From Rhizobacter sp. OV335 (GTDB lineage: Bacteria; Pseudomonadota; Gammaproteobacteria; Burkholderiales; Burkholderiaceae_C), in assembly GCF_900142965.1 (NCBI RefSeq), contig NZ_FRCQ01000004.1, positions 1-64,000 of the forward strand: a stretch of DNA of 64,000 nucleotides, written 5' to 3'. Position 1 is the stretch's first letter; every line of letters begins with the position of its first letter. Under the pieces are notes generated by a model. That model saw only the letters and a list, made by a program, of their open reading frames with translations, ran no database searches and had not been told where the DNA came from. This document shows, one piece after another, positions 49,513 to 60,078 of this stretch. A program made the position numbers and the translations under genes.

Positions 49513-51177
49513 TCAGATATCGCCGCGTGGGCTCCAACCGATTCCCGTGCGCGCCACCGCTGCATCCTGCAGCGAGATGGTTTCGAGCACCGGCAGCAGC
49601 AGGTTGAAGGACTCCCGGTACAGGTCCTTCTTGTACATCTCGTCGTCGACCTGGCTGAAGCCGCAGTGCTGGATCAGCTGTTTCAACGCGAGGCCCGCAT
49701 CATCGGGATGGTTGCGGGCATGCTGTTCGAATCGCTCGCGCAAGCGCGCGTGATACTTGCGCGCAAGCACCTCGCCGGACAGCCCGCAGACCAGGGACAC
49801 GAGCTGCCGCAATGCGTGATGGGGTTCGCCCGCCATCGCCCTTGCCAGCAGGTCGTCCAGCAAGGGCTCGACCGTCCGCAGCAGGACGTGGTCCGGCATC
49901 GCGGGCACGCGCCGATTGCGGCCGGACAGCACCTTGTCCTCCAGCACGCCCAGCGCGGCCCTGCAGATGTCCGATGCACAGGCGTCGAGATCTTCGGCGC
50001 GCCCCAGCGCGCTGGCGATCCTGTCCCGGATGAGCACCTCCGTGAGCAGCAACGCCTCGGCGGCCACCGGCTCGGCGCGATCCGCGTAGAACACCGCGCC
50101 TGCCAACAGCCGCAACCAGTCGACCTGCTCCACGGACGGGAGACCTTGCACGAGCGCCAGGCACCGCGGTGGGAGCTCGCGCCAGTACCGTTGGGCCGGA
50201 TCGCCGAATCGGAACAGGTGATCCAGCGCGACCAGCGCGGCTCGCGTTTCCAGGCCCGGGTTGGTGGCGAACGTCCATTCGGCCAGCAGAAGACAACTGG
50301 CATCCATCAACTGCTGCAGGCTCGCGGCCGCAGGCTCGGGCACCCTCGAGAGTTGGTACGAAGACTCCTGGATCGACGTGCACAGCATCGATGCGGCGAA
50401 GTCGGCACGATGCGGCTTCAGCCTCGTCGCCAGCTGACTGGCCAGCTGCGGATCGTCGTGCAGGCACATCGCCTGCAGGAGTTGAGGAGACTCGCGACGG
50501 CCCCAGTGCTCATCGATCACACGCACCGCGGCCTGGGCGTCTTCGTGCGCCAACTGCAGCAGCAGGCGCCACACGTGCAAGTCCATGTGGCGCGACACGT
50601 TCCAACCCGTCACCTCCCGGGGCCACAGCTCGCAGCGCTGCGCCGCCGCGAACCTCCGCGCCACCGGCACGCGTCCGTCGCCGACGCAATCCGCGGCCAG
50701 AGCCTCGAGCTGCCGATCGAACGTGGATTGCTCATTCATCCCCACGTCCACGCGCAGCAAGAGCAGGAAGTGAACGACGCCCAGCAACTCATCTGCCGCG
50801 CCTTCGTCGCGAACGGTGGCCAAATGGGCGACGAGGCCCGCTCGCATGCGCCGTTCACGCCAGATTTCAACGCGGAGCACGGCGCGCCAGGCAAGCGCCA
50901 GCCCGCGCGTGAGCAGGCCTGGTGGCCTGGGATACAGCACGGAGAGATACCTGTGGTGGAACACCACCTCGAAGCTTTCCATCAGGACATTGGGCCTCGT
51001 CAGCAATCGCGTCTCGTGCGCGGCATACCACCGTGCAACGTCGACCAGACGGCGCTGCTCGGCCGGCGTGCACAGCGCAAAGAGGCGATCGCGACGCACC
51101 ACGATGTCCTGGCGCTCCTTGTGGTTGAGCGGTCGGCGAGGCAGGAAAGCGGATCGGGGCAGCGTCGGTGTCGTCAA
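49513..51177 (-). CDS. Large protein of unknown function
   Basis: 554 residues, not recognised. It is a soluble, mostly alpha-helical-looking protein rich in Leu, Arg, Ala and His. A basic N-terminus (RSAFLPRRPLNHKERQDIVV) is followed by long amphipathic helices that resemble a helical-repeat scaffold, for example WRLLLQLAHEDAQAAVRVID and LLLAEWTFATNPGLETRAAL. One hydrophobic patch near residue 135 (LLGVVHFLLLLRVDVG) is too short to be confident of a membrane helix. No catalytic motif is evident. It sits alone between the NHL lipoprotein gene (convergent) and the tRNA-Arg gene. Confidence 0.65.
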   Translation of the reverse strand: MTTPTLPRSAFLPRRPLNHKERQDIVVRRDRLFALCTPAEQRRLVDVARWYAAHETRLLTRPNVLMESFEVVFHHRYLSVLYPRPPGLLTRGLALAWRAVLRVEIWRERRMRAGLVAHLATVRDEGAADELLGVVHFLLLLRVDVGMNEQSTFDRQLEALAADCVGDGRVPVARRFAAAQRCELWPREVTGWNVSRHMDLHVWRLLLQLAHEDAQAAVRVIDEHWGRRESPQLLQAMCLHDDPQLASQLATRLKPHRADFAASMLCTSIQESSYQLSRVPEPAAASLQQLMDASCLLLAEWTFATNPGLETRAALVALDHLFRFGDPAQRYWRELPPRCLALVQGLPSVEQVDWLRLLAGAVFYADRAEPVAAEALLLTEVLIRDRIASALGRAEDLDACASDICRAALGVLEDKVLSGRNRRVPAMPDHVLLRTVEPLLDDLLARAMAGEPHHALRQLVSLVCGLSGEVLARKYHARLRERFEQHARNHPDDAGLALKQLIQHCGFSQVDDEMYKKDLYRESFNLLLPVLETISLQDAAVARTGIGWSPRGDI

Positions 51178-51254
51178 CGGGACTCGGCGGGGAGGAGACG
51201 GAGCGGCGGATTCTAGGCGGCGACAACGCCGCCGGCTGGTACGAAGAGCCCCCG

Positions 51255-51280
51255 TTGACGTGCCCCCCTGCCGCTAGAAT
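51255..51280 (+). promoter_or_regulatory. Candidate promoter of tRNA-Arg
   Basis: A good -10 box TAGAAT (51275-51280) lies 11 nt before the tRNA, placing the start a few bases upstream of the mature 5' end. TTGACG (51255-51260) could be the -35 box, but the gap is only 14 bases, so its role is uncertain. Confidence 0.4.
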
Positions 51281-51291
51281 CCGCAGCCTCG

Positions 51292-51366
51292 CTCGCCGTA
51301 GTTCAATGGATAGAACGGCCGCCTCCTAAGCGGCAAATACAGGTTCGATTCCTGTCGGCGGGACCA
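51292..51366 (+). tRNA. tRNA-Arg (anticodon CCT)
   Basis: 75-nt cloverleaf with CCA encoded. The acceptor CTCGCCG pairs with CGGCGGG (one G-T wobble), the D-stem is GTTC/GAAC, the anticodon loop is CTCCTAA with anticodon CCT, and the T-arm is ACAGG TTCGATT CCTGT. It reads AGG codons. tRNA-Arg(CCT) is a known integration target for mobile elements, and the region 3' of it looks rearranged. Confidence 0.93.
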
Positions 51367-51535
51367 GTGCACAGTCGCCCGGTTCTGCGCTCGCTGTACA
51401 GCTCGATCGCGCGCCTGTCATCCCTGGCTGACATCGATCCTGCTGATCGCTACGGACGGTGCCGCCGCAGGGCGACACCGAACGAGGCGCCTCATCGGTG
51501 AATGGAGCGCGGGCGGGTCAGTCGCGCGTTGACGG

Positions 51536-51916
51536 TCAACCCGCTGTCACCTCGATGCGACGCGGCTGCGCATGCGCCTGCTTCGGAATGCGCAGCGTGA
51601 GCACCCCATCCTTCAGGTTGGCCTCGATCCGCGCCGTGTCGAGCTCGCGGCTGAGCGTGAAGCTGCGACGGTAGCGCGGCACACGCACTTCGGCGTACAC
51701 CGCTTCCAATCCGTCTGGCGTCAGCGGCTGCACGCCGCCTTCGATCAGCAGGGCATCGCCTTCGACCTTCAGCTCCAGCTGCTCCTTCGGAACGCCGGGC
51801 ATGTCGGCCAGCAACGTGATGCCGTTCGCATCCTCGAACACGTCGACGGCGGGCGGTACGGCGCGCAGCGTGTCAGGTTCGGCACCGGTTCGGGTCACTT
51901 GCTTGTTGTCGCTCAT
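51536..51916 (-). CDS. Hsp20-family small heat-shock protein (second copy)
   Basis: 126-residue alpha-crystallin-type chaperone that binds unfolding proteins without ATP. The core has PAVDVFEDANGITLLADMPG, LEGGV-like strands, YRRSFTLSRELDTARIEANL and the C-terminal A-G-V/L-type strand DGVLTLRIPKQ, which marks the family. The ATG at 51916 is favoured by AGGAGAAAG just upstream. It lies 26 nt after the other Hsp20 gene and is co-transcribed with it. Paired Hsp20 genes of two subclasses often form mixed oligomers. Confidence 0.93.
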   Translation of the reverse strand: MSDNKQVTRTGAEPDTLRAVPPAVDVFEDANGITLLADMPGVPKEQLELKVEGDALLIEGGVQPLTPDGLEAVYAEVRVPRYRRSFTLSRELDTARIEANLKDGVLTLRIPKQAHAQPRRIEVTAG

Positions 51917-51942
51917 GATCTTTCTCCTGAGGGTTACGCGCG

Positions 51943-52395
51943 TCACTGCACCGTGATGCGCTTCGGTTGGGCAGATTCGCGGCGCGCGACGCTCACGCGG
52001 AGCACGCCGTCGCGGTAGGTGGCGTTCACCTGCCCGGGGTCGATGTCGTCGGGCAACGAGACGGCCCGCATGAAACTGCCGGCACCGCGCTCCCGGGTGT
52101 AGACGTTCACCTTTCCGGCCGCGTCCGGGATGCCGGACGAGCGCTCACCCGCGATGCGCAGCACGCCGCGGTCGATCGTCACCTCGATCTTCGAGGCATC
52201 CAGCCCCGGTGCGAACGCATAGACCTCGACGCTGTTCGGGGTGCGGCCGACATTGATGGCCGGGACCGTGCCCGGTGCCACCGACCGGATGCTGCCGGGA
52301 AGACCCGAGACGCCAAACACGTCATCGAGTTCACGACGCAGGCGTTCGAACTGACCGAACAGGCTGCCCGGATGATTCAGGATCGATTCGTACAT
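51943..52395 (-). CDS. Hsp20-family small heat-shock protein (first copy)
   Basis: 150-residue alpha-crystallin-type chaperone. A helical N-terminal region (LFGQFERLRRELDDVFG) precedes the crystallin domain with PAINVGRTPNSVEVYAFAPG, GVLRIAGERS and RERGAGSFMRAVSLPDDID. The C-terminal strand is DGVLRVSVARRE. The ATG at 52395 has GGAGG 8 nt upstream. It is the first gene after a sigma-32-type promoter, with a short leader that may fold as a thermometer. Confidence 0.94.
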   Translation of the reverse strand: MYESILNHPGSLFGQFERLRRELDDVFGVSGLPGSIRSVAPGTVPAINVGRTPNSVEVYAFAPGLDASKIEVTIDRGVLRIAGERSSGIPDAAGKVNVYTRERGAGSFMRAVSLPDDIDPGQVNATYRDGVLRVSVARRESAQPKRITVQ

Positions 52396-52400
52396 GGTGT

Positions 52401-52436
52401 GACCTCCGATTCAATGGTGGACGCCGGCCGGAGACC
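52401..52436 (-). promoter_or_regulatory. Possible RNA thermometer hairpin masking the hsp20 ribosome-binding site
   Basis: In the leader, GGTCTCCG (52429-52436 on the minus strand) can pair with CGGAGGTC (52401-52408), which contains the Shine-Dalgarno. This makes eight pairs including two wobbles, with a ~20-base loop. Small heat-shock genes are the classic users of such hairpins. A competing GCCGGC self-pairing also exists, so the structure is uncertain. Confidence 0.4.
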
Positions 52437-52459
52437 AGGACCAGCCGGCACGGAAAACC

Positions 52460-52487
52460 AGATAGGAGTCCCCCTGGGCGTTTCAAG
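52460..52487 (-). promoter_or_regulatory. Sigma-32-type heat-shock promoter of the hsp20 pair
   Basis: On the minus strand a perfect -35 box CTTGAAA (52481-52487) is followed after 13 bases by TCCTATCT (52460-52467). The latter matches five of the seven fixed positions of the sigma-32 -10 consensus CCCCATnT. The start would lie near 52453, about 57 nt before the hsp20 ATG. Confidence 0.75.
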
Positions 52488-52512
52488 AGGAGACGCTGCC
52501 CGCTACCGGTCG

Positions 52513-52740
52513 CTACCACTTGTCCTCGTCGAAGAGGTCCTCGGCCAGCCACGTCCAGCGCTGCTGGCGTGGCAGCGCCTGGCCTCTGGGCAGCGCCGCG
52601 TGGACCCACGCAGGCCGCTGCGGGTGGCGTGCTTCGCCGCCCTGGCGCGGGCCGGTGGCCCCGATCGCCAGCGAGCAGGTTCGGCTGCTTGTTGTGTCCT
52701 CGGCCGTCGGCCCGGGACACGACGATCTTGCTTCGTCCAT
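52513..52740 (-). CDS. Small unknown ORF with heat-shock-type promoter
   Basis: 75-residue frame starting at an ATG with AGGAGG 6 nt upstream, a very strong ribosome-binding site. It ends LAEDLFDEDKW, an acidic, Trp-rich tail. The middle is rich in Gly, Arg, Pro and Gln, and there is no signal peptide. A sigma-32-like promoter lies ~60 nt upstream of the ATG. I recognise no family. It lies just upstream of the hsp20 promoter on the same strand, so it could be a small heat-inducible protein. Alternatively it is the remnant of a larger gene in the decayed patch. Confidence 0.45.
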   Translation of the reverse strand: MDEARSSCPGPTAEDTTSSRTCSLAIGATGPRQGGEARHPQRPAWVHAALPRGQALPRQQRWTWLAEDLFDEDKW

Positions 52741-52799
52741 GGGTGTCCTCCTGGTCATCAGGCGTCGACCAACAAGGGCTGCCGGCCGACTCGCGACAA

Positions 52800-52828
52800 A
52801 AATAGTGGCTGCTGCTCGCGGATTCAAG
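52800..52828 (-). promoter_or_regulatory. Second sigma-32-like promoter
   Basis: On the minus strand CTTGAAT (52822-52828) is followed after 14 bases by CACTATTT (52800-52807), matching six of seven -35 positions and five of seven fixed -10 positions. It points at the 75-residue ORF, with a ~53-nt leader. It closely resembles the nearby hsp20 promoter. Confidence 0.5.
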
Positions 52829-53009
52829 GGGTCGATCCCGCACCCTGCGACCGACGTAGATACCGGCGTCAGATCATTGTGTGGCGCGGGCTGCAGAGCC
52901 AATCTACATCGCAACAGGCTGATTCGGTCCCAGCGATGCTCTGTCGACGCGTCAGCCCGTACGCAACGCCTCGAGCACGTACGGGCGAGCGACTGGACCT
53001 CAGGCACCC

Positions 53010-53060
53010 ATGACACCGGACTACGTCGACACGGTCAGGCTGCTGCTCGCGATTGAGGCC
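53010..53060 (+). pseudogene. Short remnant resembling the start of an AbiEii-type toxin gene
   Basis: An ATG here opens the frame MTPDYVDTVRLLLAIEA and then runs into unrelated sequence. The reading resembles the first residues of AbiEii/AbiGii nucleotidyltransferase toxins common in Burkholderiales, which continue with a conserved GG-T-A-L-N segment that is absent here. Only ~50 bp survive, ending at the tail of the reductase gene. The rest of 52829-53076 holds nothing I can assign. Confidence 0.4.
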
Positions 53061-53076
53061 GGGTCCCGCGGCGGCA

Positions 53077-53691
53077 CTACGCCCCAATCTCACCATACGT
53101 CGGCTTCCCGTCGCGCTCCAACCGGTGGTACGTCGCCCCCTTGCTGCTGGTGGCCGACGCCACCTGCTTGAATGCCGCCGGCACCGTGCCGCTGCCGAAG
53201 AGCCGCTTGCCCGAACCGAGCACCACCGGAAAGATGAACAACCGGTACTCGTCGATCAGGTCGTGCTTCAGCAGCGTCTGCATCAGGTCGGTGCTGCCCC
53301 AGGTCTGCACGCTCTGGCCCGGCTGCTCTCGCAGCTTGCGGAGTTCGGCGACCACGTCGCCCCGGACCAGGTTGGAATTGTTCCAGCTGACACGCTCCAG
53401 GCTGCGCGACACCACGTGCTTCGGCCGCGAGTTGAGCGCGGTCGCGATCGCATTGCCCGGGTCGGTGATCTTGGGCCAGTAATTGGAGAAGATGTCGTAG
53501 GTCTTGCGGCCGAGCAGAAAACCGTCGGCGTCCGCGAACCCCTCGGTGATCAGCCGCCCCATGACGTCGTCGGAGTAGGGGCCCTGCCAGCCTCCATGCA
53601 CGAAGCCCCCCTCGCGGTCCTCGTCGGGGCCGCCGGGAGCCTGCATGACGCCATCCAGGGTCAGGAATGCATTCACGATGATCTTGGGCAT
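53077..53691 (-). CDS. RibD C-terminal/dihydrofolate-reductase-like protein
   Basis: 204-residue protein of the RibD_C family (dihydrofolate-reductase-like fold, NADPH-dependent). It has KIIVNAFLTLDGVMQAPGG at the start, GFLLGRKTYDIFSNYWP in the nucleotide-binding region, and IDEYRLFIFPVVLGSGKRLF. Stand-alone members are not riboflavin enzymes and their substrates are mostly unknown. It is 56 nt after the ECF sigma gene and is likely co-transcribed with it, an arrangement often seen for this family. Confidence 0.88.
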   Translation of the reverse strand: MPKIIVNAFLTLDGVMQAPGGPDEDREGGFVHGGWQGPYSDDVMGRLITEGFADADGFLLGRKTYDIFSNYWPKITDPGNAIATALNSRPKHVVSRSLERVSWNNSNLVRGDVVAELRKLREQPGQSVQTWGSTDLMQTLLKHDLIDEYRLFIFPVVLGSGKRLFGSGTVPAAFKQVASATSSKGATYHRLERDGKPTYGEIGA

Positions 53692-53747
53692 GATGAGTTT
53701 GTCCTTTCATCATCACGACGAACCAGGCCGGCCCGAATCGACACGAC

Positions 53748-54545
53748 CTACGACAGCGCGGTCTCCAGGTCGTGCTCAGGCCGCACACCCAGCGGCAACA
53801 CCGACAGCGTGACGCCGTCCAGCGTGAGCACCAGCCCCAGTTGCCCGCCCACCTGCATCACACCGCAGGCGCTCGCATGCGGTGATGACGATGTTTCGGC
53901 CACCCCCGCGGACGTCCCCGCCAACGCACTGATCGGCGGCTGGCGAAGCATCGCCCACAGCGCCTGTGGATCACGCAGCTGCAGCGACTGCAGGTACCGC
54001 CGGAAGACGGTCTCTTCGCCCGGATCCAGCTCGGGAGGGGGCCGGTGCCCGGGTGCCCCGCCCGCCTCCCGCAGCCGCGACAGCGCCCGCCGCAACTGCT
54101 GCCGGCTGGCGGCTTCGGACCTGCCGCTGGCCTGTGCGATCTCGGCATGGCCGACCTCGAACACCGCATGCAGCAACACGGCAGCACCGTCCGCCGGCGT
54201 CAGATGGGCCGCGAGCAGCCGCAAGGCGCGGGCCGCCTCTTCCGCGAGCGCCGCATCCATCTCGGCCGACGGCGAGGCCCGCGCCGTGTCGTCGTCGGCC
54301 TCCATCTCGGCCACCCATTGCTGCATCCACTGGCGACGCCGCAGGCGGTCGATGGCCAGATGGCGCACCACGGTGAGCAACCAGGCCTGCGCGGCGTTCA
54401 GCTCGAGCGCATCAGCCTCCAGCGCACGGACGTAGGCGTCCTGCACGGCATCCTCGGCGTCCGCCGGGCCCAGCAGGCGGGTGGCCGCGCGCACCAGGCG
54501 GCGGCGGTCGGCGTGGATCAGGGCCAGCGTGCGGTCGTCATGCAT
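53748..54545 (-). CDS. ECF-type RNA polymerase sigma factor
   Basis: 265-residue sigma-70 family factor. Region 2 has LGPADAEDAVQDAYVRALE and LLTVVRHLAIDRLRRRQW. Region 4 has DGAAVLLHAVFEVGHAEIAQ and SEAASRQQLRRALSRLR. A ~95-residue C-terminal extension is shorter than the SnoaL-like domain of ECF41 factors but sits in the same place. The ATG at 54545 starts at MHDDRTLALIHADRRRL as usual; the longer frame upstream is rejected. No anti-sigma gene is adjacent, so activity may be controlled by the extension. Confidence 0.88.
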   Translation of the reverse strand: MHDDRTLALIHADRRRLVRAATRLLGPADAEDAVQDAYVRALEADALELNAAQAWLLTVVRHLAIDRLRRRQWMQQWVAEMEADDDTARASPSAEMDAALAEEAARALRLLAAHLTPADGAAVLLHAVFEVGHAEIAQASGRSEAASRQQLRRALSRLREAGGAPGHRPPPELDPGEETVFRRYLQSLQLRDPQALWAMLRQPPISALAGTSAGVAETSSSPHASACGVMQVGGQLGLVLTLDGVTLSVLPLGVRPEHDLETALS

Positions 54546-54645
54546 CGGCGCAGCTTGCCACAGCCGGCACCGGCGCGGTGTCACGCCAGCCGCGTCTCGT
54601 TCGTCAAGGCAGCTCAACCACCAGAACACCACCAGGACCCCCACC

Positions 54646-55242
54646 ATGGACACCCCAGACACCACGCCGCCGTCGAGCGCCACCGAGCCGCGCACCTCCT
54701 ACCTGGAGGAAAAGGCCTTCAAGGCACGCACGCTGCTGATCTTCGGCACCGTCACCGACGTGACCGCCGCCGACGTGACGCGCCGGCTCATCGCACTCGA
54801 CGCCGAGAGCGCCGACCCCATCGACGTACTGGTGAGCTCGCCGGGCGGCCACCTGGAGTCGGGCGATGCCATCCACGACATCCTGCGCTTCATTGCCGCG
54901 CCGGTGAACATGATCGGCACCGGCTGGGTCGGCAGCGCCGCCACCCATCTCTACCTGGCGGTGCCCCGCGAGCGGCGCTACTGCCTGCCCAACACGCGCT
55001 TCCTGATCCACCAGCCCAGCGGCGGTGCCGGCGGGCAGGCCAGCGACATCGCCATCCAGGCGATCGAGATCATCAAGGCCCGCGAGCGCATCGCGCGCAC
55101 GATCGCACGCGAGACCGGCAAGTCGCTCGAGGTGGTGCTGAGCGACATCGAGCGCGACCGCTGGATGTCGGCCGAGGAAGCGGTCGAGTACGGGCTGGTG
55201 TCGCGGATCATCGAGCGCAAGACCGAGCTCCGGGGCGCCTGA
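54646..55242 (+). CDS. ClpP-like serine peptidase
   Basis: 198-residue ClpP-family peptidase with the full catalytic triad: Ser97 in GTGWVGSAATHLYLAVP, His122 in NTRFLIHQPSGG and Asp171 in DIERDRWMSAEEA. These positions equal the classical mature E. coli ClpP numbering. The sequence around the nucleophile (G-S-A in place of A-S-M) departs from the main ClpP, so this is a paralogue. The N-terminal ~20 residues are acidic and disordered-looking. No Clp ATPase gene is near. It is divergent from the ECF sigma gene, with ~100 bp between. Confidence 0.9.
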   Translation: MDTPDTTPPSSATEPRTSYLEEKAFKARTLLIFGTVTDVTAADVTRRLIALDAESADPIDVLVSSPGGHLESGDAIHDILRFIAAPVNMIGTGWVGSAATHLYLAVPRERRYCLPNTRFLIHQPSGGAGGQASDIAIQAIEIIKARERIARTIARETGKSLEVVLSDIERDRWMSAEEAVEYGLVSRIIERKTELRGA

Positions 55243-55386
55243 GCCCCAGGCCGGCGAGCGACCCGGCCGATGTTCGTTGACTGAACCGCCCTCGGGAGAA
55301 CCCCGGGGTGGCGGATCCCGTGCGCCGCTATGCTCGTCCGGAGCCGGGGAGCCCCGCCGGAAGCGGCGGTCCGAGCGAGGTCACCG

Positions 55387-58464
<3,078 letters not shown>

Positions 58465-58473
58465 ACGCCCGCG

Positions 58474-59331
58474 TCAGCGGCCGCGCTTGGCGTCGTACCA
58501 GAGTTCCGGGCGATCGGAGGGCGTGCCCGGCGTCAGCAGCGGGTTGGTCAATTCGATCACCGTGCGCGTCTCGAGGCGCGCCTTGCGCAGCCACTCGCCG
58601 AAGTACTGCCGGAACAGCTTGTCGAACGAACCGTCGGTGATGGCCCTCTCGAGGCCCTCGCGGATGTCTTGCGCGAGCCGGGTGTTCTTGCGGTTCACCA
58701 TGAAGTAGGCGTCGTAGAAGTAGTGCAAGGCGAGGTGCGGCTCGACGTCCAGCGTGTCGGCATTGAGGGCCTGCTCTTCCCAGATCTCCATCATGCTGCG
58801 CGGGAAGTAATCGAAACGCTTGCCGGTGAGCATCTTGAACAGGCCCTCGTAGCGCGGCGCGGTGATCACGTCGATGCCGTTGGCCCGCAGGATCTGCGTG
58901 TCCGGCCACTCCTGGCCCTGCGCGAGCCGCAGGCGCTTCAGGTCGGCCAGCGTGTCGACGCCGGCGACCAGGCCCTGGTCGCCCTTGCGGATCAGGCCCA
59001 GGCGCCAGCCGAGCAGGCCCTTGTTGATCGGGATGTAGATCGGCAGCAGGCGCGCCTCGCGCTCGGCGGAACTGGGGATCGGTCCGACGTCGATGCTGCG
59101 GCCGGCCTCGATCTCGAGCACCTGCCGCTCCTGGTTCATCGCGGTCTCGGCCGGCTGGAGGCGGTACTCGGTTGCGACCTTCGACAACGCGAGCTGCAGC
59201 AGTTGCAGTGCATAGTCGTAGCGGTGGTCGCCTTCGAACTCGGGTTTCGGAACGCGGACGATCTCGACCGCGGAAGCGGCCAGGTGGGCTGCGAACAGCA
59301 CGCATGCCAGCAGGCGAGACACCATCCGCAT
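58474..59331 (-). CDS. Periplasmic solute-binding protein (family 3-like)
   Basis: 285-residue exported protein with a type-2 periplasmic-binding fold. The signal peptide ends LAASA-VEIV. Later blocks include LADLKRLRLAQGQEW, DVITAPRYEGLFKMLTGKRF, FYDAYFMVNRKNTRLAQDI and DGSFDKLFRQYFGEWL, typical of SBP_bac_3-like proteins. An ATG at 59331 is favoured over one at 59337 because GAGGAG lies 6 nt before it. No ABC permease is nearby. It lies 9 bp from the convergent hybrid kinase and may act with it as a sensor co-receptor, as inferred from position. Confidence 0.82.
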   Translation of the reverse strand: MRMVSRLLACVLFAAHLAASAVEIVRVPKPEFEGDHRYDYALQLLQLALSKVATEYRLQPAETAMNQERQVLEIEAGRSIDVGPIPSSAEREARLLPIYIPINKGLLGWRLGLIRKGDQGLVAGVDTLADLKRLRLAQGQEWPDTQILRANGIDVITAPRYEGLFKMLTGKRFDYFPRSMMEIWEEQALNADTLDVEPHLALHYFYDAYFMVNRKNTRLAQDIREGLERAITDGSFDKLFRQYFGEWLRKARLETRTVIELTNPLLTPGTPSDRPELWYDAKRGR

Positions 59332-59556
59332 GATCATCTCCTCGACGTCCGGGCGACGCGGCGATCATACGGCGCGGGCGTGTTCGGTGGCTCCAGATCG
59401 TCGCTCCGATTGCGCCGATTCGGACGGGGATCCACAATCCGGCACCTGCGTCGGAACAAGCGGACGGACGAGTCCTCTGGCCGATGCAACATGTGGCTCG
59501 TCTGTGGCAACCAGAACGAGGAGACAAGCGATGCTGGACCTCAGCGAGGTCATCTC

Positions 59557-60078
59557 TTGAGCGCTTCCGGGCGCATACGGGTGTCGCCCGATACCAGTAC
59601 TGCGGCACGGGTCAGCGCAGTCGTCGTCGAGAACAGGATCCGCAACGACACCGTCGAGACCGGCGCTTTGATCGCAGCAAACGGCACGACGCTTGCTCAG
59701 CACACTGGTCATGCCGATCGCGTCCCGTTCACGGTGCAAGAGCTCCTTGGCGGTGCCGGCGCCACCTTCACGCACAACCACCCGCGAAACACCGGGCCCA
59801 GCGTCGGCGACGTCACGATCGGATGCGAATTCGGATTTCATGAGGTCAGGGTTGTGACGCGTAACCATCGATACATGGTCGAGCACCTCGACCGTATTAA
59901 AGTCGCAGACCTCCAAGCCGAATACGACCGGGAGGAAGTTCGGATCGATCGGCTGCTGCAGGATGAAATTCGCTGCAACAAATTGCACCCGAACGATTTC
60001 GGATGCGAACTGGTTCACCGAACGTGGCTGCGCCTGTCCGGCAAGTGGCATTTTCAGTACAGGAGAGAAGACTCATGA
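59557..60078 (+). CDS. JAMM/JAB-like putative metallo-isopeptidase domain protein
   Basis: 173-residue protein with a JAB/JAMM-type metal motif. Glu34 in ETGALIAANG, His73 and His75 in FTHNHPRNTG, Ser82 and Asp85 in PSVGDVT make an almost complete JAMM pattern, with one residue fewer than usual between the second His and Ser. The surrounding strands (ENRIRNDTVETGALI, FGFHEVRVVTRNHRYMVEH) resemble JAB-like domains of toxins and phage head proteins. TTG at 59557 is chosen because GAGG lies 7 nt upstream and a nine-codon leader ORF stops there (TTGA). An in-frame ATG at 59491 has no such site. Base composition is less GC-rich than its neighbours. It overlaps the next gene by 4 nt. Confidence 0.62.
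   Translation: MSASGRIRVSPDTSTAARVSAVVVENRIRNDTVETGALIAANGTTLAQHTGHADRVPFTVQELLGGAGATFTHNHPRNTGPSVGDVTIGCEFGFHEVRVVTRNHRYMVEHLDRIKVADLQAEYDREEVRIDRLLQDEIRCNKLHPNDFGCELVHRTWLRLSGKWHFQYRREDS

Noticed and set aside
51292-53076. Intact integrated element with attachment sites at tRNA-Arg
   Set aside because: No integrase and no repeated tRNA 3' end were found, so only a decayed region is claimed.
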